Source: Maribacter dokdonensis DSW-8 (GTDB lineage: Bacteria; Bacteroidota; Bacteroidia; Flavobacteriales; Flavobacteriaceae). Taken from it: 64,000 nucleotides of DNA. Under the pieces are notes generated by a model that was given only the letters and a program-made list of their open reading frames with translations, was not told the origin of the DNA and did no database searches. The position numbers were made by a program, and so were the translations under genes. Below are positions 18,322-28,092 of the stretch, one piece after another. The DNA is taken from contig NZ_LDPE01000001.1 of the NCBI RefSeq assembly GCF_001447995.1, forward strand, positions 868,001-932,000. The letters run 5' to 3'. Positions within the stretch are counted from its first letter, which is position 1. Every line of letters begins with the position of its first letter.

Positions 18322-20814
18322 ATGAGACAACTTTACCCTTTACTCCTACTCTTAACACTATCATTTAATTATATATACAGTCAAAGACCCGGAGGAGAAC
18401 GGGAAAGAGGTCCAATTATCATTAGCGGTAAAGTCGTAGACAAAGACGATAACCTTCCTTTAGAATATGCTACACTGGTACTACAAAGTGTAAACAACCC
18501 TGATAAAATTACAGGTGGCATTACAGATATTGATGGTAACTTTCAGGTTGAAACCACACCAGGCAAGTACAATATTTCCATAGAATACATTTCATACAAA
18601 ACTTACAAATTACCAAATCAAACATTGACTGAATCCACAGATTTGGGTACGGTTAAACTTGCTTTAGATGTAGCTCAACTAGAAGCCGTTGAAGTCGTTG
18701 GTGAAAAAACTACCGTAGAGGTACGTTTAGACAAAAAGATCTATAATATTGGTAAGGATTTAACCAATAGTGGCGCAACTATTACCGACGCCTTGAATAA
18801 TGTACCCTCTGTTGATGTAGATGTTGAAGGTGCCATAAGTTTAAGGGGTAATGAGAATGTTAGAATTCTTATTAATGGCAAACCGTCAGCATTAGCGGGC
18901 TTTGGATCTACAGATGCTCTTACACAACTTCCTGCAGATGCCATTGAAAAGGTTGAGGTGATTACTAGTCCATCTGCAAGATATGACGCAGAAGGTACCG
19001 CAGGTATTTTGAACATTGTTCTTAAAAAGGAAAAAACACTGGGCTTTAACGGTTCTGTAAACACTACGATCGGTTACCCAGTAAATAGTGGTATATCCGT
19101 TAATGCCAATTTACGTACGGACAAATTTAATTTGTTCAACACAACAGGGTATAACTATAGAGATGCCCCAGGAAATGCATTTTATGATAACACCTATACT
19201 TCTGGATCTTATGATAGGATTATAGAGGACAGGGACTATTTTAGACTTAGAAAAGGATTTAACACTAATTTGGGACTTGAGTATTTTATTACAGAGGAAT
19301 CTTCAATTACAGGAAGTGTATTTTACAGAACCTCTAAAAGTGAAGATGAAACTGAAAATACCAACCAAAGGTTTATTAACAGAACACTAGATAGTGAAAC
19401 CTTTAGAACTGAAGATGAAGGTGAAGATGATGAGAACTATCAATTTTCTTTGAATTATATTAATAATCTTGATGATGATGGACAAAAACTAACGGTAGAC
19501 GCTCAATACTCTAACGGCGTAGAAGATAAGACCAACATCATACAAGAAAACAATACGTTGCCTAATGATGATTTAATAGTCTTGGAAAATGTCTTTGAAA
19601 AAGAAACCCAAAATGAATATTTAGTACAAGCAGATTATGTATTGCCGATGGGCGATGCACAATTTGAAGCTGGGTATAGAGGAACTTTTGAAAAAACAGA
19701 AACGGATTATAGATTAGACTCTTTGAACCAAACCACCGGTCTGTTCGATATTAACCAAGACCTGACCAACTTATTTGCCTATACTGAAAATGTAAATGCC
19801 GTATATACCCAATATGGTAACAAATACGGTAAATTTTCTTTTCTTTTAGGATTACGTTTAGAGAACACCCAGTTAAAAGGAGAATTGACATCTTTATATG
19901 ATTCTTCTGAGTTAGAGGAACAATTAGGGGTAGATGTTGATGCAAATTTCGATAAGAACTATTTAGGGCTTTTTCCAACTGTGAACGTCATTTACGAACT
20001 GGGTGAAAATGAAAACATTTCATTAGGTTATAATAGAAGGATAAATAGACCAAGAGGAAGGTACGTAAACCCTTTTCCTTCAAGATCTAGTAGGACAAAT
20101 ATTTTTCAAGGAAACCCGGATCTTGATCCTGCGTTCTCCAATGCTTTTGATGTTGGTTACTTAAAGAGATGGGATAAGCTAACCCTTACCTCTTCTGTGT
20201 ATTTCCAACGAGAAACCGATTCATTTGAACGTATACAAGAAGAAACTGGTGAAACCACCACAGATGGAATTGAAATAATTAGATCAATTCCTATTAACCT
20301 ATCTACAAATGACAGAATAGGCGTTGAAGCCGGTATGCTATATAGTCCTGCAAAATGGTTACGTTTAAATTCCAGTTTCAACTTCTTTCAATTTAAGACA
20401 GATGGCGCGTTCAACGGTATAGATTATGGTACCACAAATACCAGCTGGTTTGCCAGATTTAGCTCTAAAGTATCTTTACCTGCAAAAATTGACTGGCAGA
20501 CCAATGCGTTTTATAGAGGCCCATCATCAACCGCCCAAACGGAAAATGGAGGTATATTCTCTTTAAATTTAGCGTTCAGTAAAGATATTTTAAAAGACAA
20601 TGGAACAATTTCCCTGAACGTTAGCGATCTATTAAATTCCAGAAAAAGAACTTCTTATACAGAAACGGAATTCTTTACGTCTGACAGTGAGTTTCAATGG
20701 AGACAACGCCAGATAACCATGGGCTTTGTATACCGCTTTAATCAACCAAAAGAAAGAAATAAAAATGGCAGAGGAAATAATAATGATGAAGGTGACGAAG
20801 AAATCGAAGGGTAA
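18322..20814 (+). CDS. TonB-dependent receptor-like outer-membrane beta-barrel protein
   Basis: An 830-residue outer-membrane protein with a signal peptide (residues 1-20, ending IYSQ), a CarboxypepD_reg domain (about 30-115, ISGKVVDKDDNLPLEYATL), a plug-like domain (about 130-235, with SLRGNENVRILINGKPSAL and AEGTAGILNIVLKK) and a 14-strand-type OMP_b-brl_3 barrel to the end. It belongs to the outer membrane beta-barrel family common in Flavobacteriia, related to TonB receptors but without SusD partner or TonB box that I can recognise. The transported ligand is unknown. The short YG-repeat gene just upstream is a likely partner. It ends in a bidirectional terminator. Confidence 0.87.
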   Translation: MRQLYPLLLLLTLSFNYIYSQRPGGERERGPIIISGKVVDKDDNLPLEYATLVLQSVNNPDKITGGITDIDGNFQVETTPGKYNISIEYISYKTYKLPNQTLTESTDLGTVKLALDVAQLEAVEVVGEKTTVEVRLDKKIYNIGKDLTNSGATITDALNNVPSVDVDVEGAISLRGNENVRILINGKPSALAGFGSTDALTQLPADAIEKVEVITSPSARYDAEGTAGILNIVLKKEKTLGFNGSVNTTIGYPVNSGISVNANLRTDKFNLFNTTGYNYRDAPGNAFYDNTYTSGSYDRIIEDRDYFRLRKGFNTNLGLEYFITEESSITGSVFYRTSKSEDETENTNQRFINRTLDSETFRTEDEGEDDENYQFSLNYINNLDDDGQKLTVDAQYSNGVEDKTNIIQENNTLPNDDLIVLENVFEKETQNEYLVQADYVLPMGDAQFEAGYRGTFEKTETDYRLDSLNQTTGLFDINQDLTNLFAYTENVNAVYTQYGNKYGKFSFLLGLRLENTQLKGELTSLYDSSELEEQLGVDVDANFDKNYLGLFPTVNVIYELGENENISLGYNRRINRPRGRYVNPFPSRSSRTNIFQGNPDLDPAFSNAFDVGYLKRWDKLTLTSSVYFQRETDSFERIQEETGETTTDGIEIIRSIPINLSTNDRIGVEAGMLYSPAKWLRLNSSFNFFQFKTDGAFNGIDYGTTNTSWFARFSSKVSLPAKIDWQTNAFYRGPSSTAQTENGGIFSLNLAFSKDILKDNGTISLNVSDLLNSRKRTSYTETEFFTSDSEFQWRQRQITMGFVYRFNQPKERNKNGRGNNNDEGDEEIEG

Positions 20815-20836
20815 GCAGTTACCCATAAATGGTATA

Positions 20837-20866
20837 AAAAAAGGAAGCCAATTGGCTTCCTTTTTT
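20837..20866. terminator. Bidirectional terminator
   Basis: The palindrome GGAAGCCAATTGGCTTCC flanked by A and T runs on both sides, between convergent genes ending at 20814 (+) and 20882 (-). Confidence 0.9.
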
Positions 20867-20881
20867 ATATAATAATATCTT

Positions 20882-21055
20882 TTATGCTTCTCGCGCAGCT
20901 TTTTTCTTGTCGCGTCTTTCTTTCAATAACTCTATAATGTTACCACCTAACCAGTAAGGCACAACAAATAATAACAAAAACATCATTAGCCAAAAACCTA
21001 TTGTCAAGATGGTCAAAAAAGCTAAAAATCCTAAATATTGGTCAAAATCAAACAT
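20882..21055 (-). CDS. Small membrane protein, unknown function
   Basis: A 57-residue protein with the start at 21055 (MFDFDQYLGFL); an in-frame start at 21094 would add 13 residues. It has a hydrophobic segment of about 25 residues (LAFLTILTIGFWLMMFLLLFVV), interrupted by PYWLGG, and a basic C-terminus (LKERRDKKKAAREA) that probably lies in the cytoplasm. Family unknown to me; the clear terminator behind it and its regular composition support a real gene. Confidence 0.6.
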   Translation of the reverse strand: MFDFDQYLGFLAFLTILTIGFWLMMFLLLFVVPYWLGGNIIELLKERRDKKKAAREA

Positions 21056-21172
21056 ATCTTCTTGCTTATATATGACAAAGATACCATAAACCAATTATTT
21101 TTTGCAAACGTTCTGCAAAATTAATTTCACATTTCCCTTTAATCTTGTCGTAAGAAAAATAAATGTAAACCT

Positions 21173-21180
21173 TATTTTTG
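21173..21180 (+). promoter_or_regulatory. Putative -7 box for fumC (TATTTTTG)
   Basis: TATTTTTG fits TAnnTTTG, 47 bases before the ATG at 21228. A TTG at 21145-21147 lies 25 bases upstream, slightly farther than usual. Confidence 0.45.
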
Positions 21181-21227
21181 ATGCTGTATATAAAAGTTTA
21201 TTTAAGATTCATATAAAATATAAGATT

Positions 21228-22628
21228 ATGGAGTTCAGAATCGAAAAAGATACCATGGGCAATGTTGAAGTACCCAAAGACAAATACTGGGGTGCACAAA
21301 CAGAACGCTCGCGTAATAATTTTAAAATAGGACCATCGGCATCTATGCCGTTGGACATAGTTTACGGATTCGCTTATTTAAAAAAATCCGCCGCATATGC
21401 CAATTGTGAGCTTGGTGTCTTAGCTGCCGAAAAAAGAGATTTGATCGCCCAGGTATGCGATGAAATTTTAGAAGGAAAGCACGATGACCAATTTCCATTG
21501 GTTATTTGGCAAACTGGTTCTGGTACGCAAAGTAATATGAACGTTAATGAAGTAGTTGCCAATAGAGCCCATGAAATTGCCGGTAAAGTAATTGGTGAGG
21601 GAGAAAAAACCATTCAACCGAATGACGATGTCAACAAATCTCAATCTTCTAACGATACTTTCCCTACCGGTATGCATATTGCCGCTTACAAAAAGATTGT
21701 AGAAGTGACCATTCCTGGTGTAACTCAGTTAAGAGATACATTACATAAAAAATCAAAAGAATTTAAAGATGTGGTTAAAATAGGTCGCACCCATTTAATG
21801 GATGCCACTCCCCTAACCTTAGGTCAAGAATTTTCCGGTTATGTTTCTCAATTGGACCATGGTTTAAAAGCATTGAACAACACCTTAGCACATTTAAGTG
21901 AATTGGCACTTGGTGGCACTGCTGTTGGAACTGGATTAAACACACCGGAAGGCTATGATGTGCTTGTAGCAAAATATATTGCAGACTTCACAGGGTTGCC
22001 TTTTATAACCGCTGAAAATAAATTTGAAGCACTAGCGGCACATGATGCCATTGTTGAAAGCCACGGAGCTTTAAAACAGTTGGCAGTGTCATTGAACAAA
22101 ATAGCAAATGATATTAGAATGATGGCATCTGGACCTCGTTCAGGAATAGGTGAAATCATTATTCCTGCCAACGAACCAGGTAGTTCAATAATGCCAGGTA
22201 AAGTGAACCCTACTCAATGTGAAGCAATGACAATGGTTTGCGCTCAAGTTATGGGTAATGACGTTGCTGTAAGCGTTGGTGGTACACAGGGACATTATGA
22301 ATTGAATGTCTTTAAACCAATGATGGCAGCAAACATTCTTCAGTCTGCACAACTAATTGGCGACGCCTGTGTAAGTTTTGAAGAGCATTGTGCTGCCGGT
22401 ATTGAGCCAAATCACGGTGTAATCAAAGAATTGTTAAATAACTCTTTAATGTTGGTCACTGCCTTAAATACCAAAATTGGGTATTACAAAGCTGCAGAGA
22501 TTGCAAACACCGCACATAAGAACGGCACTACATTAAAAGAAGAAGCTGTTAATTTAGGTTACGTTTCCGCTGAAGATTATGACGAGTGGGTAAAACCTGA
22601 AAATATGGTGGGTAGTTTAAAAGACTAA
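21228..22628 (+). CDS. fumC: Class II fumarate hydratase
   Basis: A 466-residue enzyme, nearly the same length as E. coli FumC, that interconverts fumarate and malate in the citric acid cycle. I chose the ATG at 21228 ([16 protein letters not shown]) because it matches the family start; a longer frame from 21102 adds an unlikely N-terminus. The family signature [15 protein letters not shown] is present near residue 320, with [12 protein letters not shown] (about 98) and the helix residue region [16 protein letters not shown] (about 185). It is a cytosolic tetramer in the family. A strong terminator follows. Confidence 0.96.
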   Translation: MEFRIEKDTMGNVEVPKDKYWGAQTERSRNNFKIGPSASMPLDIVYGFAYLKKSAAYANCELGVLAAEKRDLIAQVCDEILEGKHDDQFPLVIWQTGSGTQSNMNVNEVVANRAHEIAGKVIGEGEKTIQPNDDVNKSQSSNDTFPTGMHIAAYKKIVEVTIPGVTQLRDTLHKKSKEFKDVVKIGRTHLMDATPLTLGQEFSGYVSQLDHGLKALNNTLAHLSELALGGTAVGTGLNTPEGYDVLVAKYIADFTGLPFITAENKFEALAAHDAIVESHGALKQLAVSLNKIANDIRMMASGPRSGIGEIIIPANEPGSSIMPGKVNPTQCEAMTMVCAQVMGNDVAVSVGGTQGHYELNVFKPMMAANILQSAQLIGDACVSFEEHCAAGIEPNHGVIKELLNNSLMLVTALNTKIGYYKAAEIANTAHKNGTTLKEEAVNLGYVSAEDYDEWVKPENMVGSLKD

Positions 22629-22648
22629 AAACTAAACCAATAAACAAA

Positions 22649-22675
22649 AAAAGGCGACCAAATTGGTCGCCTTTT
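22649..22675. terminator. Terminator between fumC and the convergent coiled-coil gene
   Basis: Arms AAAAGGCGACC / GGTCGCCTTTT with a five-base loop; A and T runs on both sides allow use from both strands. Confidence 0.9.
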
Positions 22676-22698
22676 GTATTATATAATTATAGGAAAAC

Positions 22699-23586
22699 TT
22701 ACTTCAACATGAACTTAGAAGTTCCTAATAATTTCAACTGATCGTCATATACATTTACCATGTAATTTCCATCTTTAAAATCACCAGCTGGCTTACTAAT
22801 GTAATCACATACATCTAAAGATTTGTTTTCATAGTAAAATCCTGTTTGCTTACTGTAAGTAATTGATGCTCCGTTATCGTTGGTCATTGAGTTACCACCT
22901 CCAAGAACATTCCCTTGTGGATCTAAAACTTCTAAGAAGAACTCTCTATCACCAGCTTGAGCAATTACGTTATCCGCTACGGTAAAACAAATTTTAAACT
23001 TGTCAGTAGCTCTGGCACGTTGAGTAGAAACTAATTTTCCGCTGTTACGCTCCTTAACTGCATCAACATTAAATTTAGATAAATTTAATGCAGACCCTTT
23101 TTCAACTACTTGAGCCAAATTTGTGTTTTGTACTACTAAAGAATCGTTGAAAACTGTTTGTTTTTCCAACTCAACATAAGTACTATCACGCTGCATAGCG
23201 ATCATACTATTAGAACGAGTTAAAGAATCAACTTGCTTTAACAACTGCTCTCTCTCCGCTTTAAGAACACTAACTTGTCTTCTGTATCTAGACAAAGAAC
23301 TAATATCCGCTTTCATAGTTTTCACAGAGTCAATATATTTAGCAATATTATCTCTTGCGCTAACCAATTCTTCGTTAGTAGCATTACTTTCCAAAATAGC
23401 TTTATCATATTCTGATTTTAAGCTATTTAAATCTTCAACCACCAATTCTTTCTCTTTAGAAAGAACAACCTCTGTCTTCTTTTTATCTTGATAAAGACTT
23501 ACTGTATAAATGATAGTTGCTAAAAGCACAACACCTAAAAGAGCGGTCAAAACTTTTAAACCATTGTTGTTTTTTGTTTCAGTCAT
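22699..23586 (-). CDS. Membrane-anchored coiled-coil protein, unknown function
   Basis: A 295-residue protein with one N-terminal transmembrane helix (about residues 10-29, LKVLTALLGVVLLATIIYTV), a long heptad-like coiled coil (about 35-175) rich in Glu, Lys and Ser, and a C-terminal beta domain (about 180-295) with FKICFTVADNVIAQAGD and the ending LLGTSKFMLK. Its topology suggests a periplasmic coiled coil anchored in the inner membrane. I recognise this as a type of hypothetical protein seen in flavobacteria but know no function. No clear promoter box was found. Confidence 0.75.
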   Translation of the reverse strand: MTETKNNNGLKVLTALLGVVLLATIIYTVSLYQDKKKTEVVLSKEKELVVEDLNSLKSEYDKAILESNATNEELVSARDNIAKYIDSVKTMKADISSLSRYRRQVSVLKAEREQLLKQVDSLTRSNSMIAMQRDSTYVELEKQTVFNDSLVVQNTNLAQVVEKGSALNLSKFNVDAVKERNSGKLVSTQRARATDKFKICFTVADNVIAQAGDREFFLEVLDPQGNVLGGGNSMTNDNGASITYSKQTGFYYENKSLDVCDYISKPAGDFKDGNYMVNVYDDQLKLLGTSKFMLK

Positions 23587-23739
23587 AATTTTAAATTTAA
23601 TAAAGTGTCTGTTTGTTCAGTTTATATACGTGTTAATTCAAATTTTAGATTCTTTAGCATAAAATTAAATTATATTACGTGGTAAATACCATAAAATATA
23701 GTATAATTTAGAAGTAACCTTTAGACCAATACATAGACC

Positions 23740-24222
23740 ATGCTTACCATTGTGCCATTTGAGACTAAATATACTCAAATCTTTAAAGACTTGAATATAG
23801 AGTGGATTACCGAATATTTTAAGGTTGAAGAAAAGGACAGAGAACTATTAGAAAACAGCCAAGCCTCTATCATTGACAAAGGTGGCTTTATTTTTATTGG
23901 GCTCTGGAATAATGAACCTGTGGGGTGTTTTGCATTAATAAGAAAAAACAAGGAAAGATATGAATTAGGAAAAATGGCAGTTAGCAAATCTTATCACGGC
24001 TTACAAATTGGTCAAAAATTATTATTACATGCCATTGATTTTGCAAAGAATAAAAACTGGAATACACTTGAACTATATTCAAGCACCAAGCTTGACGCCG
24101 CCTTGCATATTTATAAAAAATACGGATTTATAGAAACGCCGTTGGAAGATAATTTAGACTACCTTAGGTCTGACATTAAAATGGAATTAAAACTAAAACA
24201 ATATAACAATGAACATCAATAA
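23740..24222 (+). CDS. GNAT family N-acetyltransferase
   Basis: A 160-residue protein with the GNAT fold. The acetyl-CoA binding segment is KMAVSKSYHGLQIGQKLL (about residues 78-95) with the Q/G-x-x-G loop, and NTLELYSSTKLDAALHIYKKYGF (about 108-130) is the typical C-terminal part. Substrate unknown. Its end overlaps the start of the next gene by 14 bases, so the two are translationally coupled. Confidence 0.87.
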   Translation: MLTIVPFETKYTQIFKDLNIEWITEYFKVEEKDRELLENSQASIIDKGGFIFIGLWNNEPVGCFALIRKNKERYELGKMAVSKSYHGLQIGQKLLLHAIDFAKNKNWNTLELYSSTKLDAALHIYKKYGFIETPLEDNLDYLRSDIKMELKLKQYNNEHQ

Positions 24223-25015
24223 ACTCTTTTTATTATTATGTATAGGAGCCATTTCTTTCTCATGTAAAGAAGTAAAGAAATCAGATTCCGAAGTCACAGA
24301 AGCGGAAGCGGAAATGTCGACTTCAATGAAAAATGAGGCTAAAGACACCGAAATCACCATAACACCCATAGAACACGCAACGGCAGTTTTAGAATGGAAC
24401 AATGAAGTAATCTATATTGACCCAACAGGTGGTGCCGCAACTTTTGAAGGGCAAAAGAACGCTACATTAATTTTAATTACCGATATACATGGTGATCATT
24501 TAAACATAGAGACCTTAAAAGAATTAGAAATAACCAATGCTACCTTTGTTGTACCACAAGCCGTTGCAGAAGAATTGCCCGAATATGCAGAACAGCTTGT
24601 AATTTTGGACAACGGGAGCAGTAAAGAATTAAACGGTATTACCATTGAAGCCATAGCCATGTATAATTTAAGAAGTGAAGCGCTTAAATTTCACAATAAA
24701 GGTCGTGGCAACGGCTATGTTATAACTATTGGCGATCAACGTATTTATTTTTCCGGAGATACAGAGGATATCCCAGAAATGCGTTCTTTAAAGAATATAG
24801 ACAAAGCTTTTGTTTGTATGAATTTACCTTATACCATGACCGTTGAGAGTGCCGCCGAAGCAGTGTTAGATTTTAAACCAAAACAAGTTTATCCTTATCA
24901 CTACAGGGGCAATCCAGATGTTAGCGATGTTGCCAAGTTCAAACAATTGGTAGATGCAGGCAACCAAGATATTGAAGTGGTACAATTAGACTGGTACCCT
25001 AATGACGAATATTAA
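24209..25015 (+). CDS. Secreted MBL-fold metal-dependent hydrolase (UlaG-like), probable lipoprotein
   Basis: A 268-residue protein. The N-terminus ends in ISFSCKE, a likely lipoprotein signal with Cys19 as the lipidated residue, followed by an acidic linker. The rest is a metallo-beta-lactamase fold with the metal motif TDIHGDHLN (about residues 92-100), YFSGDTEDIPEM (about 178) and PYHYRGN (about 230), as in the UlaG-like (lactamase_B_3) group. The substrate is unknown. It overlaps the preceding GNAT gene by 14 bases. Confidence 0.85.
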   Translation: MNINKLFLLLCIGAISFSCKEVKKSDSEVTEAEAEMSTSMKNEAKDTEITITPIEHATAVLEWNNEVIYIDPTGGAATFEGQKNATLILITDIHGDHLNIETLKELEITNATFVVPQAVAEELPEYAEQLVILDNGSSKELNGITIEAIAMYNLRSEALKFHNKGRGNGYVITIGDQRIYFSGDTEDIPEMRSLKNIDKAFVCMNLPYTMTVESAAEAVLDFKPKQVYPYHYRGNPDVSDVAKFKQLVDAGNQDIEVVQLDWYPNDEY

Positions 25016-25040
25016 TACTTTAGTTGTTAGTATAAAATTA

Positions 25041-25064
25041 AAAAGCCCGCAATAGCGGGCTTTT
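25041..25064. terminator. Bidirectional terminator
   Basis: Arms AAAAGCCCGC / GCGGGCTTTT with loop AATA, between convergent genes ending at 25015 (+) and 25082 (-). Confidence 0.93.
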
Positions 25065-25081
25065 TCTTTATAACCAAAATT

Positions 25082-26773
25082 TTATCTGATTAGTTTTTTA
25101 TACTTAATTCGTTTCGGCATAAGATCTCCGCCTAACCTTTTCTTCTTGTTTTCTTCATAATCGGAGAACGAACCTTCATAGAAATACACTTGAGAATCGC
25201 CTTCAAATGCCAATATGTGTGTACAGATACGATCTAAGAACCATCTATCGTGCGAGATGACTACGGCACAACCTGCAAAATTCTCCAAACCTTCTTCTAA
25301 AGCACGTAATGTATTTACATCCAAGTCATTGGTAGGCTCATCCAATAAAAGCACGTTACCTTCCTCTTTCAAGGTCATTGCCAAATGTAAACGGTTACGC
25401 TCACCGCCGGACAACATACTCACTTTTTTATTCTGTTCACTACCCGAGAAGTTGAATCTACTTAAGTAAGCTCTAGAATTGACCTGCTTACCACCCATCA
25501 TCACCAACTCTTGCTCATCACTGAAGTTTTGCCAAATGGTTTTTTCAGGATCTATATTGGAATGACTCTGATCTACATAGGCTACTTTAGCGGTTTCACC
25601 AGTTTCAAATTCACCTTTATCCGGTGTCTCCTCACCCATGATCATTCTAAAAATAGTGGTCTTACCAGCACCGTTTGGTCCAATAATACCAACAATACCC
25701 GCTTGTGGCAATTTAAAATTAAGGTCTTCGTAAAGCAACTTATCATCGTATGCCTTACTTACGCCTTTAGCTTCAATAACATTGGTACCCAAACGGGGTC
25801 CGTTAGGAATATAGATTTCCAGTTTTTCATCAAGTTGTTTTTGATCTTGACTCATCAACTTATCGTAGTTCTTAAGACGTGCTTTCTGTTTGGTCTGTCT
25901 ACCCTTTGCTCCTTGACGAACCCATTCCAGCTCTCGCTCCAATGTTTTCTGTCTTTTAGAAGCTGTTTTACTTTCTTGTGCCATACGTTTAGACTTTTGA
26001 TCTAACCAAGAAGAGTAGTTCCCTTTCCAAGGTATACCTTCACCTCTATCCAATTCAAGAATCCAACCGGCAACATTATCCAAAAAATATCTATCGTGCG
26101 TTACGGCAATTACAGTTCCCTTATAAGATGCCAGGTGATGCTCTAACCAATGTACAGACTCTGCATCTAAGTGGTTGGTAGGCTCATCTAATAATAAGAT
26201 TTCCGGCTCTTGTAATAACAATCTACATAAGGCAACCCTTCTTCTCTCACCACCCGAAAGCACAGAAATTTTCTTTTCAGGATCTGGAGTACGCAAGGCA
26301 TCCATAGCAATTTCCAATTTGGTATCTAGTTCCCAAGCATTGGCTGCATCTATCTTATCTTGCAATACAGCTTGCTGATCCATCAACTTCTGCATTTTGT
26401 CCGCATTTTCATACACTTCCGGCAGACCAAACATATCGTTTATCTTATTGTATTCATCAAGAATGGCTACCGTTTCGGCAACGCCCTCTTTTACAATTTC
26501 CAAAACAGTTTTATTTTCATCCAGTTCTGGCTCTTGTTCCAAGTAACCAACTTTATATCCTGGAGAAAAAACCACATCACCTTGAAAATTTTTATCTACA
26601 CCTGCTATTATTTTTAATAAAGTAGATTTACCAGAACCGTTTAGACCTAAAATACCGATTTTGGCACCGTAGAAAAAACTTAAGTATATGTTCTTTAAAA
26701 CTGGGGTGTTAGCATTCTTATAGGTTTTCGTAACTCCCGACATGGAGAAGATTACCTTCTTATCGTCTGACAT
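25082..26773 (-). CDS. ettA: Energy-dependent translational throttle protein EttA (ABC-F)
   Basis: A 563-residue ABC-F ATPase with two nucleotide-binding domains and no membrane domain. Walker A motifs are GLNGSGKST (about 43-51) and GPNGAGKTT (about 360-368); the signature loops are LSGGERRR and LSGGERNR; Walker B are LLLDEPTNHLD and LLLDEPTNDLD. The arm and linker (about 240-310, rich in Lys and Arg) are of the EttA type. In the family it binds the ribosomal E site and couples translation to ATP/ADP ratio. It is 69 bases downstream of a small membrane-protein gene on the same strand. Confidence 0.93.
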   Translation of the reverse strand: MSDDKKVIFSMSGVTKTYKNANTPVLKNIYLSFFYGAKIGILGLNGSGKSTLLKIIAGVDKNFQGDVVFSPGYKVGYLEQEPELDENKTVLEIVKEGVAETVAILDEYNKINDMFGLPEVYENADKMQKLMDQQAVLQDKIDAANAWELDTKLEIAMDALRTPDPEKKISVLSGGERRRVALCRLLLQEPEILLLDEPTNHLDAESVHWLEHHLASYKGTVIAVTHDRYFLDNVAGWILELDRGEGIPWKGNYSSWLDQKSKRMAQESKTASKRQKTLERELEWVRQGAKGRQTKQKARLKNYDKLMSQDQKQLDEKLEIYIPNGPRLGTNVIEAKGVSKAYDDKLLYEDLNFKLPQAGIVGIIGPNGAGKTTIFRMIMGEETPDKGEFETGETAKVAYVDQSHSNIDPEKTIWQNFSDEQELVMMGGKQVNSRAYLSRFNFSGSEQNKKVSMLSGGERNRLHLAMTLKEEGNVLLLDEPTNDLDVNTLRALEEGLENFAGCAVVISHDRWFLDRICTHILAFEGDSQVYFYEGSFSDYEENKKKRLGGDLMPKRIKYKKLIR

Positions 26774-26841
26774 AAAATTATAGTGTTTAGTGAAAAAATT
26801 ATCATCCAGTAGAAGAAATCCCTACTAGTTAAAAACATTGA

Positions 26842-27018
26842 TTATACTCTACCTTTAAGGGCATTGAACACCCAAGCAATGGCAAAAAACCCTATACCCA
26901 CAGATGCAAAACCCCAACCAGCGACATCATCGTATCGAAAGGCTCCTAATGCAATTAGCGCAAGCCCTACGAAGATCATAATAAAAGTAGCCCAAGTGAG
27001 CACAGTATTCTTGTTCAT
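26842..27018 (-). CDS. CAL67264-type small membrane protein
   Basis: A 58-residue protein, too short for many gene-calling cutoffs, encoded from the ATG at 27018 to TAA at 26842. It starts MNKNTVLTWATFIMIF and ends WVFNALKGRV, with two hydrophobic helices (about 7-26 and 37-53) separated by the turn FRYDDVAGWGFASVG. I recognise it as like the CAL67264 family of membrane proteins found throughout Flavobacteriaceae; the function is unknown. It lies between the oxidoreductase and ettA genes on the same strand. The coordinates were derived by translating the minus strand by hand. Confidence 0.8.
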   Translation of the reverse strand: MNKNTVLTWATFIMIFVGLALIALGAFRYDDVAGWGFASVGIGFFAIAWVFNALKGRV

Positions 27019-27094
27019 TTTTGAATCAATTAAAATTTAAGCGAACATCAAATATCGTAAATTTTAAGACATTTATCCACTATTACCCCTGCTA

Positions 27095-28066
27095 TTATTC
27101 AAACGGAAACACAATTCCTGTTTTTTCACGAACCGTATCCATAATTGTTATAAGATCCAAACTGTTTTGATGACTCCAAAGTGCACTTTCTTTCTTACCA
27201 GAATTTAAACAATCATGCACTTCTTCTATCTCATGAACATAGCCTTTACCCCTCTTACCTACTTCATTACTTACTACTTCCCCATCTTTTTCCAACGTAA
27301 ATCCAGTAGTTTCATGCCATCTTGGATGAATAAAAATTGTTCCTTTACTTCCTGCTATTTCAGATTTCTTTTCAGAGTTAGAGTTGAGTCCGCTATACAA
27401 AATGGCTTGTGCGTTGTCATAATTAAGAATCATACTACATTGCATCTCTACCCCAGTTTTATAAAAATTGGCGGTTGCCTTAATATCCTTTGGCATCCCC
27501 AACAGTAAATAAGCTAAAAATATAGGATAGATCCCTATATCTAATAGAGAACCTCCTGCAAGATCAGGATTTAATAGCCTACCGTTTTCATCCCTATCCA
27601 GAGCATAAAACGCAAAATCTGAATGTAAATAACCTATATCTCCTATAGTCCCATTATCTACAAGTTCCTTTACTTTTTTAATGGTCGGATTAAAACGTGA
27701 CCATAATGCTTCCATAAGAAAAACATTATTCTCTTTAGCTGCAGCTACCATTGCCTGAACTTCCGAAGCATTGACGCCCAATGGTTTTTCACAAAGTACG
27801 GCGTTACCGGCTTTCATGGCGGCAATGCTCAAATCTGCATGTGAAGTGTGCGGTGTTGCCAAATAAATAATATCTACCGTATTACTATGAAACAATTCTT
27901 CATAACTACCAAAAGCATTTGGAGCTCCATACTCTTTGGCAAATGTCCGTGCCTTCTCCAAGCTCCTAGATGCTACCGAAACCAATTGACCGCCATCTAC
28001 CAAAGCTAAATCTTTAGAAAAACTATGTGCTATGTTACCTGCCCCTACAATACCCCACTTTATCAT
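27095..28066 (-). CDS. Gfo/Idh/MocA family oxidoreductase
   Basis: A 323-residue NAD(P)-dependent oxidoreductase with an N-terminal Rossmann fold starting MIKWGIVGAGNIAHSF and the family motif CEKPLGVNASEV (about residues 93-104), followed by the C-terminal alpha/beta substrate domain with GGSLLDIGIYPIFLAYLLLG (about 170-189). Substrates in the family are sugars, cyclitols or dihydrodiols; which one cannot be told here. No sugar-degradation genes are adjacent. It is divergent from the carboxylase gene, with overlapping promoter boxes between them. Confidence 0.87.
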   Translation of the reverse strand: MIKWGIVGAGNIAHSFSKDLALVDGGQLVSVASRSLEKARTFAKEYGAPNAFGSYEELFHSNTVDIIYLATPHTSHADLSIAAMKAGNAVLCEKPLGVNASEVQAMVAAAKENNVFLMEALWSRFNPTIKKVKELVDNGTIGDIGYLHSDFAFYALDRDENGRLLNPDLAGGSLLDIGIYPIFLAYLLLGMPKDIKATANFYKTGVEMQCSMILNYDNAQAILYSGLNSNSEKKSEIAGSKGTIFIHPRWHETTGFTLEKDGEVVSNEVGKRGKGYVHEIEEVHDCLNSGKKESALWSHQNSLDLITIMDTVREKTGIVFPFE

Positions 28067-28092
28067 ACTTTTTATTTTTGTTGCATGTACAC

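Noticed and set aside
21102..21227. N-terminal extension of FumC
   Set aside because: The extension is absent from the family and covers the promoter-like region; ATG 21228 gives the standard length.
25511..26005. 164-codon plus-strand open frame over ettA
   Set aside because: It is antisense to the EttA arm and second ATPase domain, with Cys/Phe/Leu-rich shadow composition.
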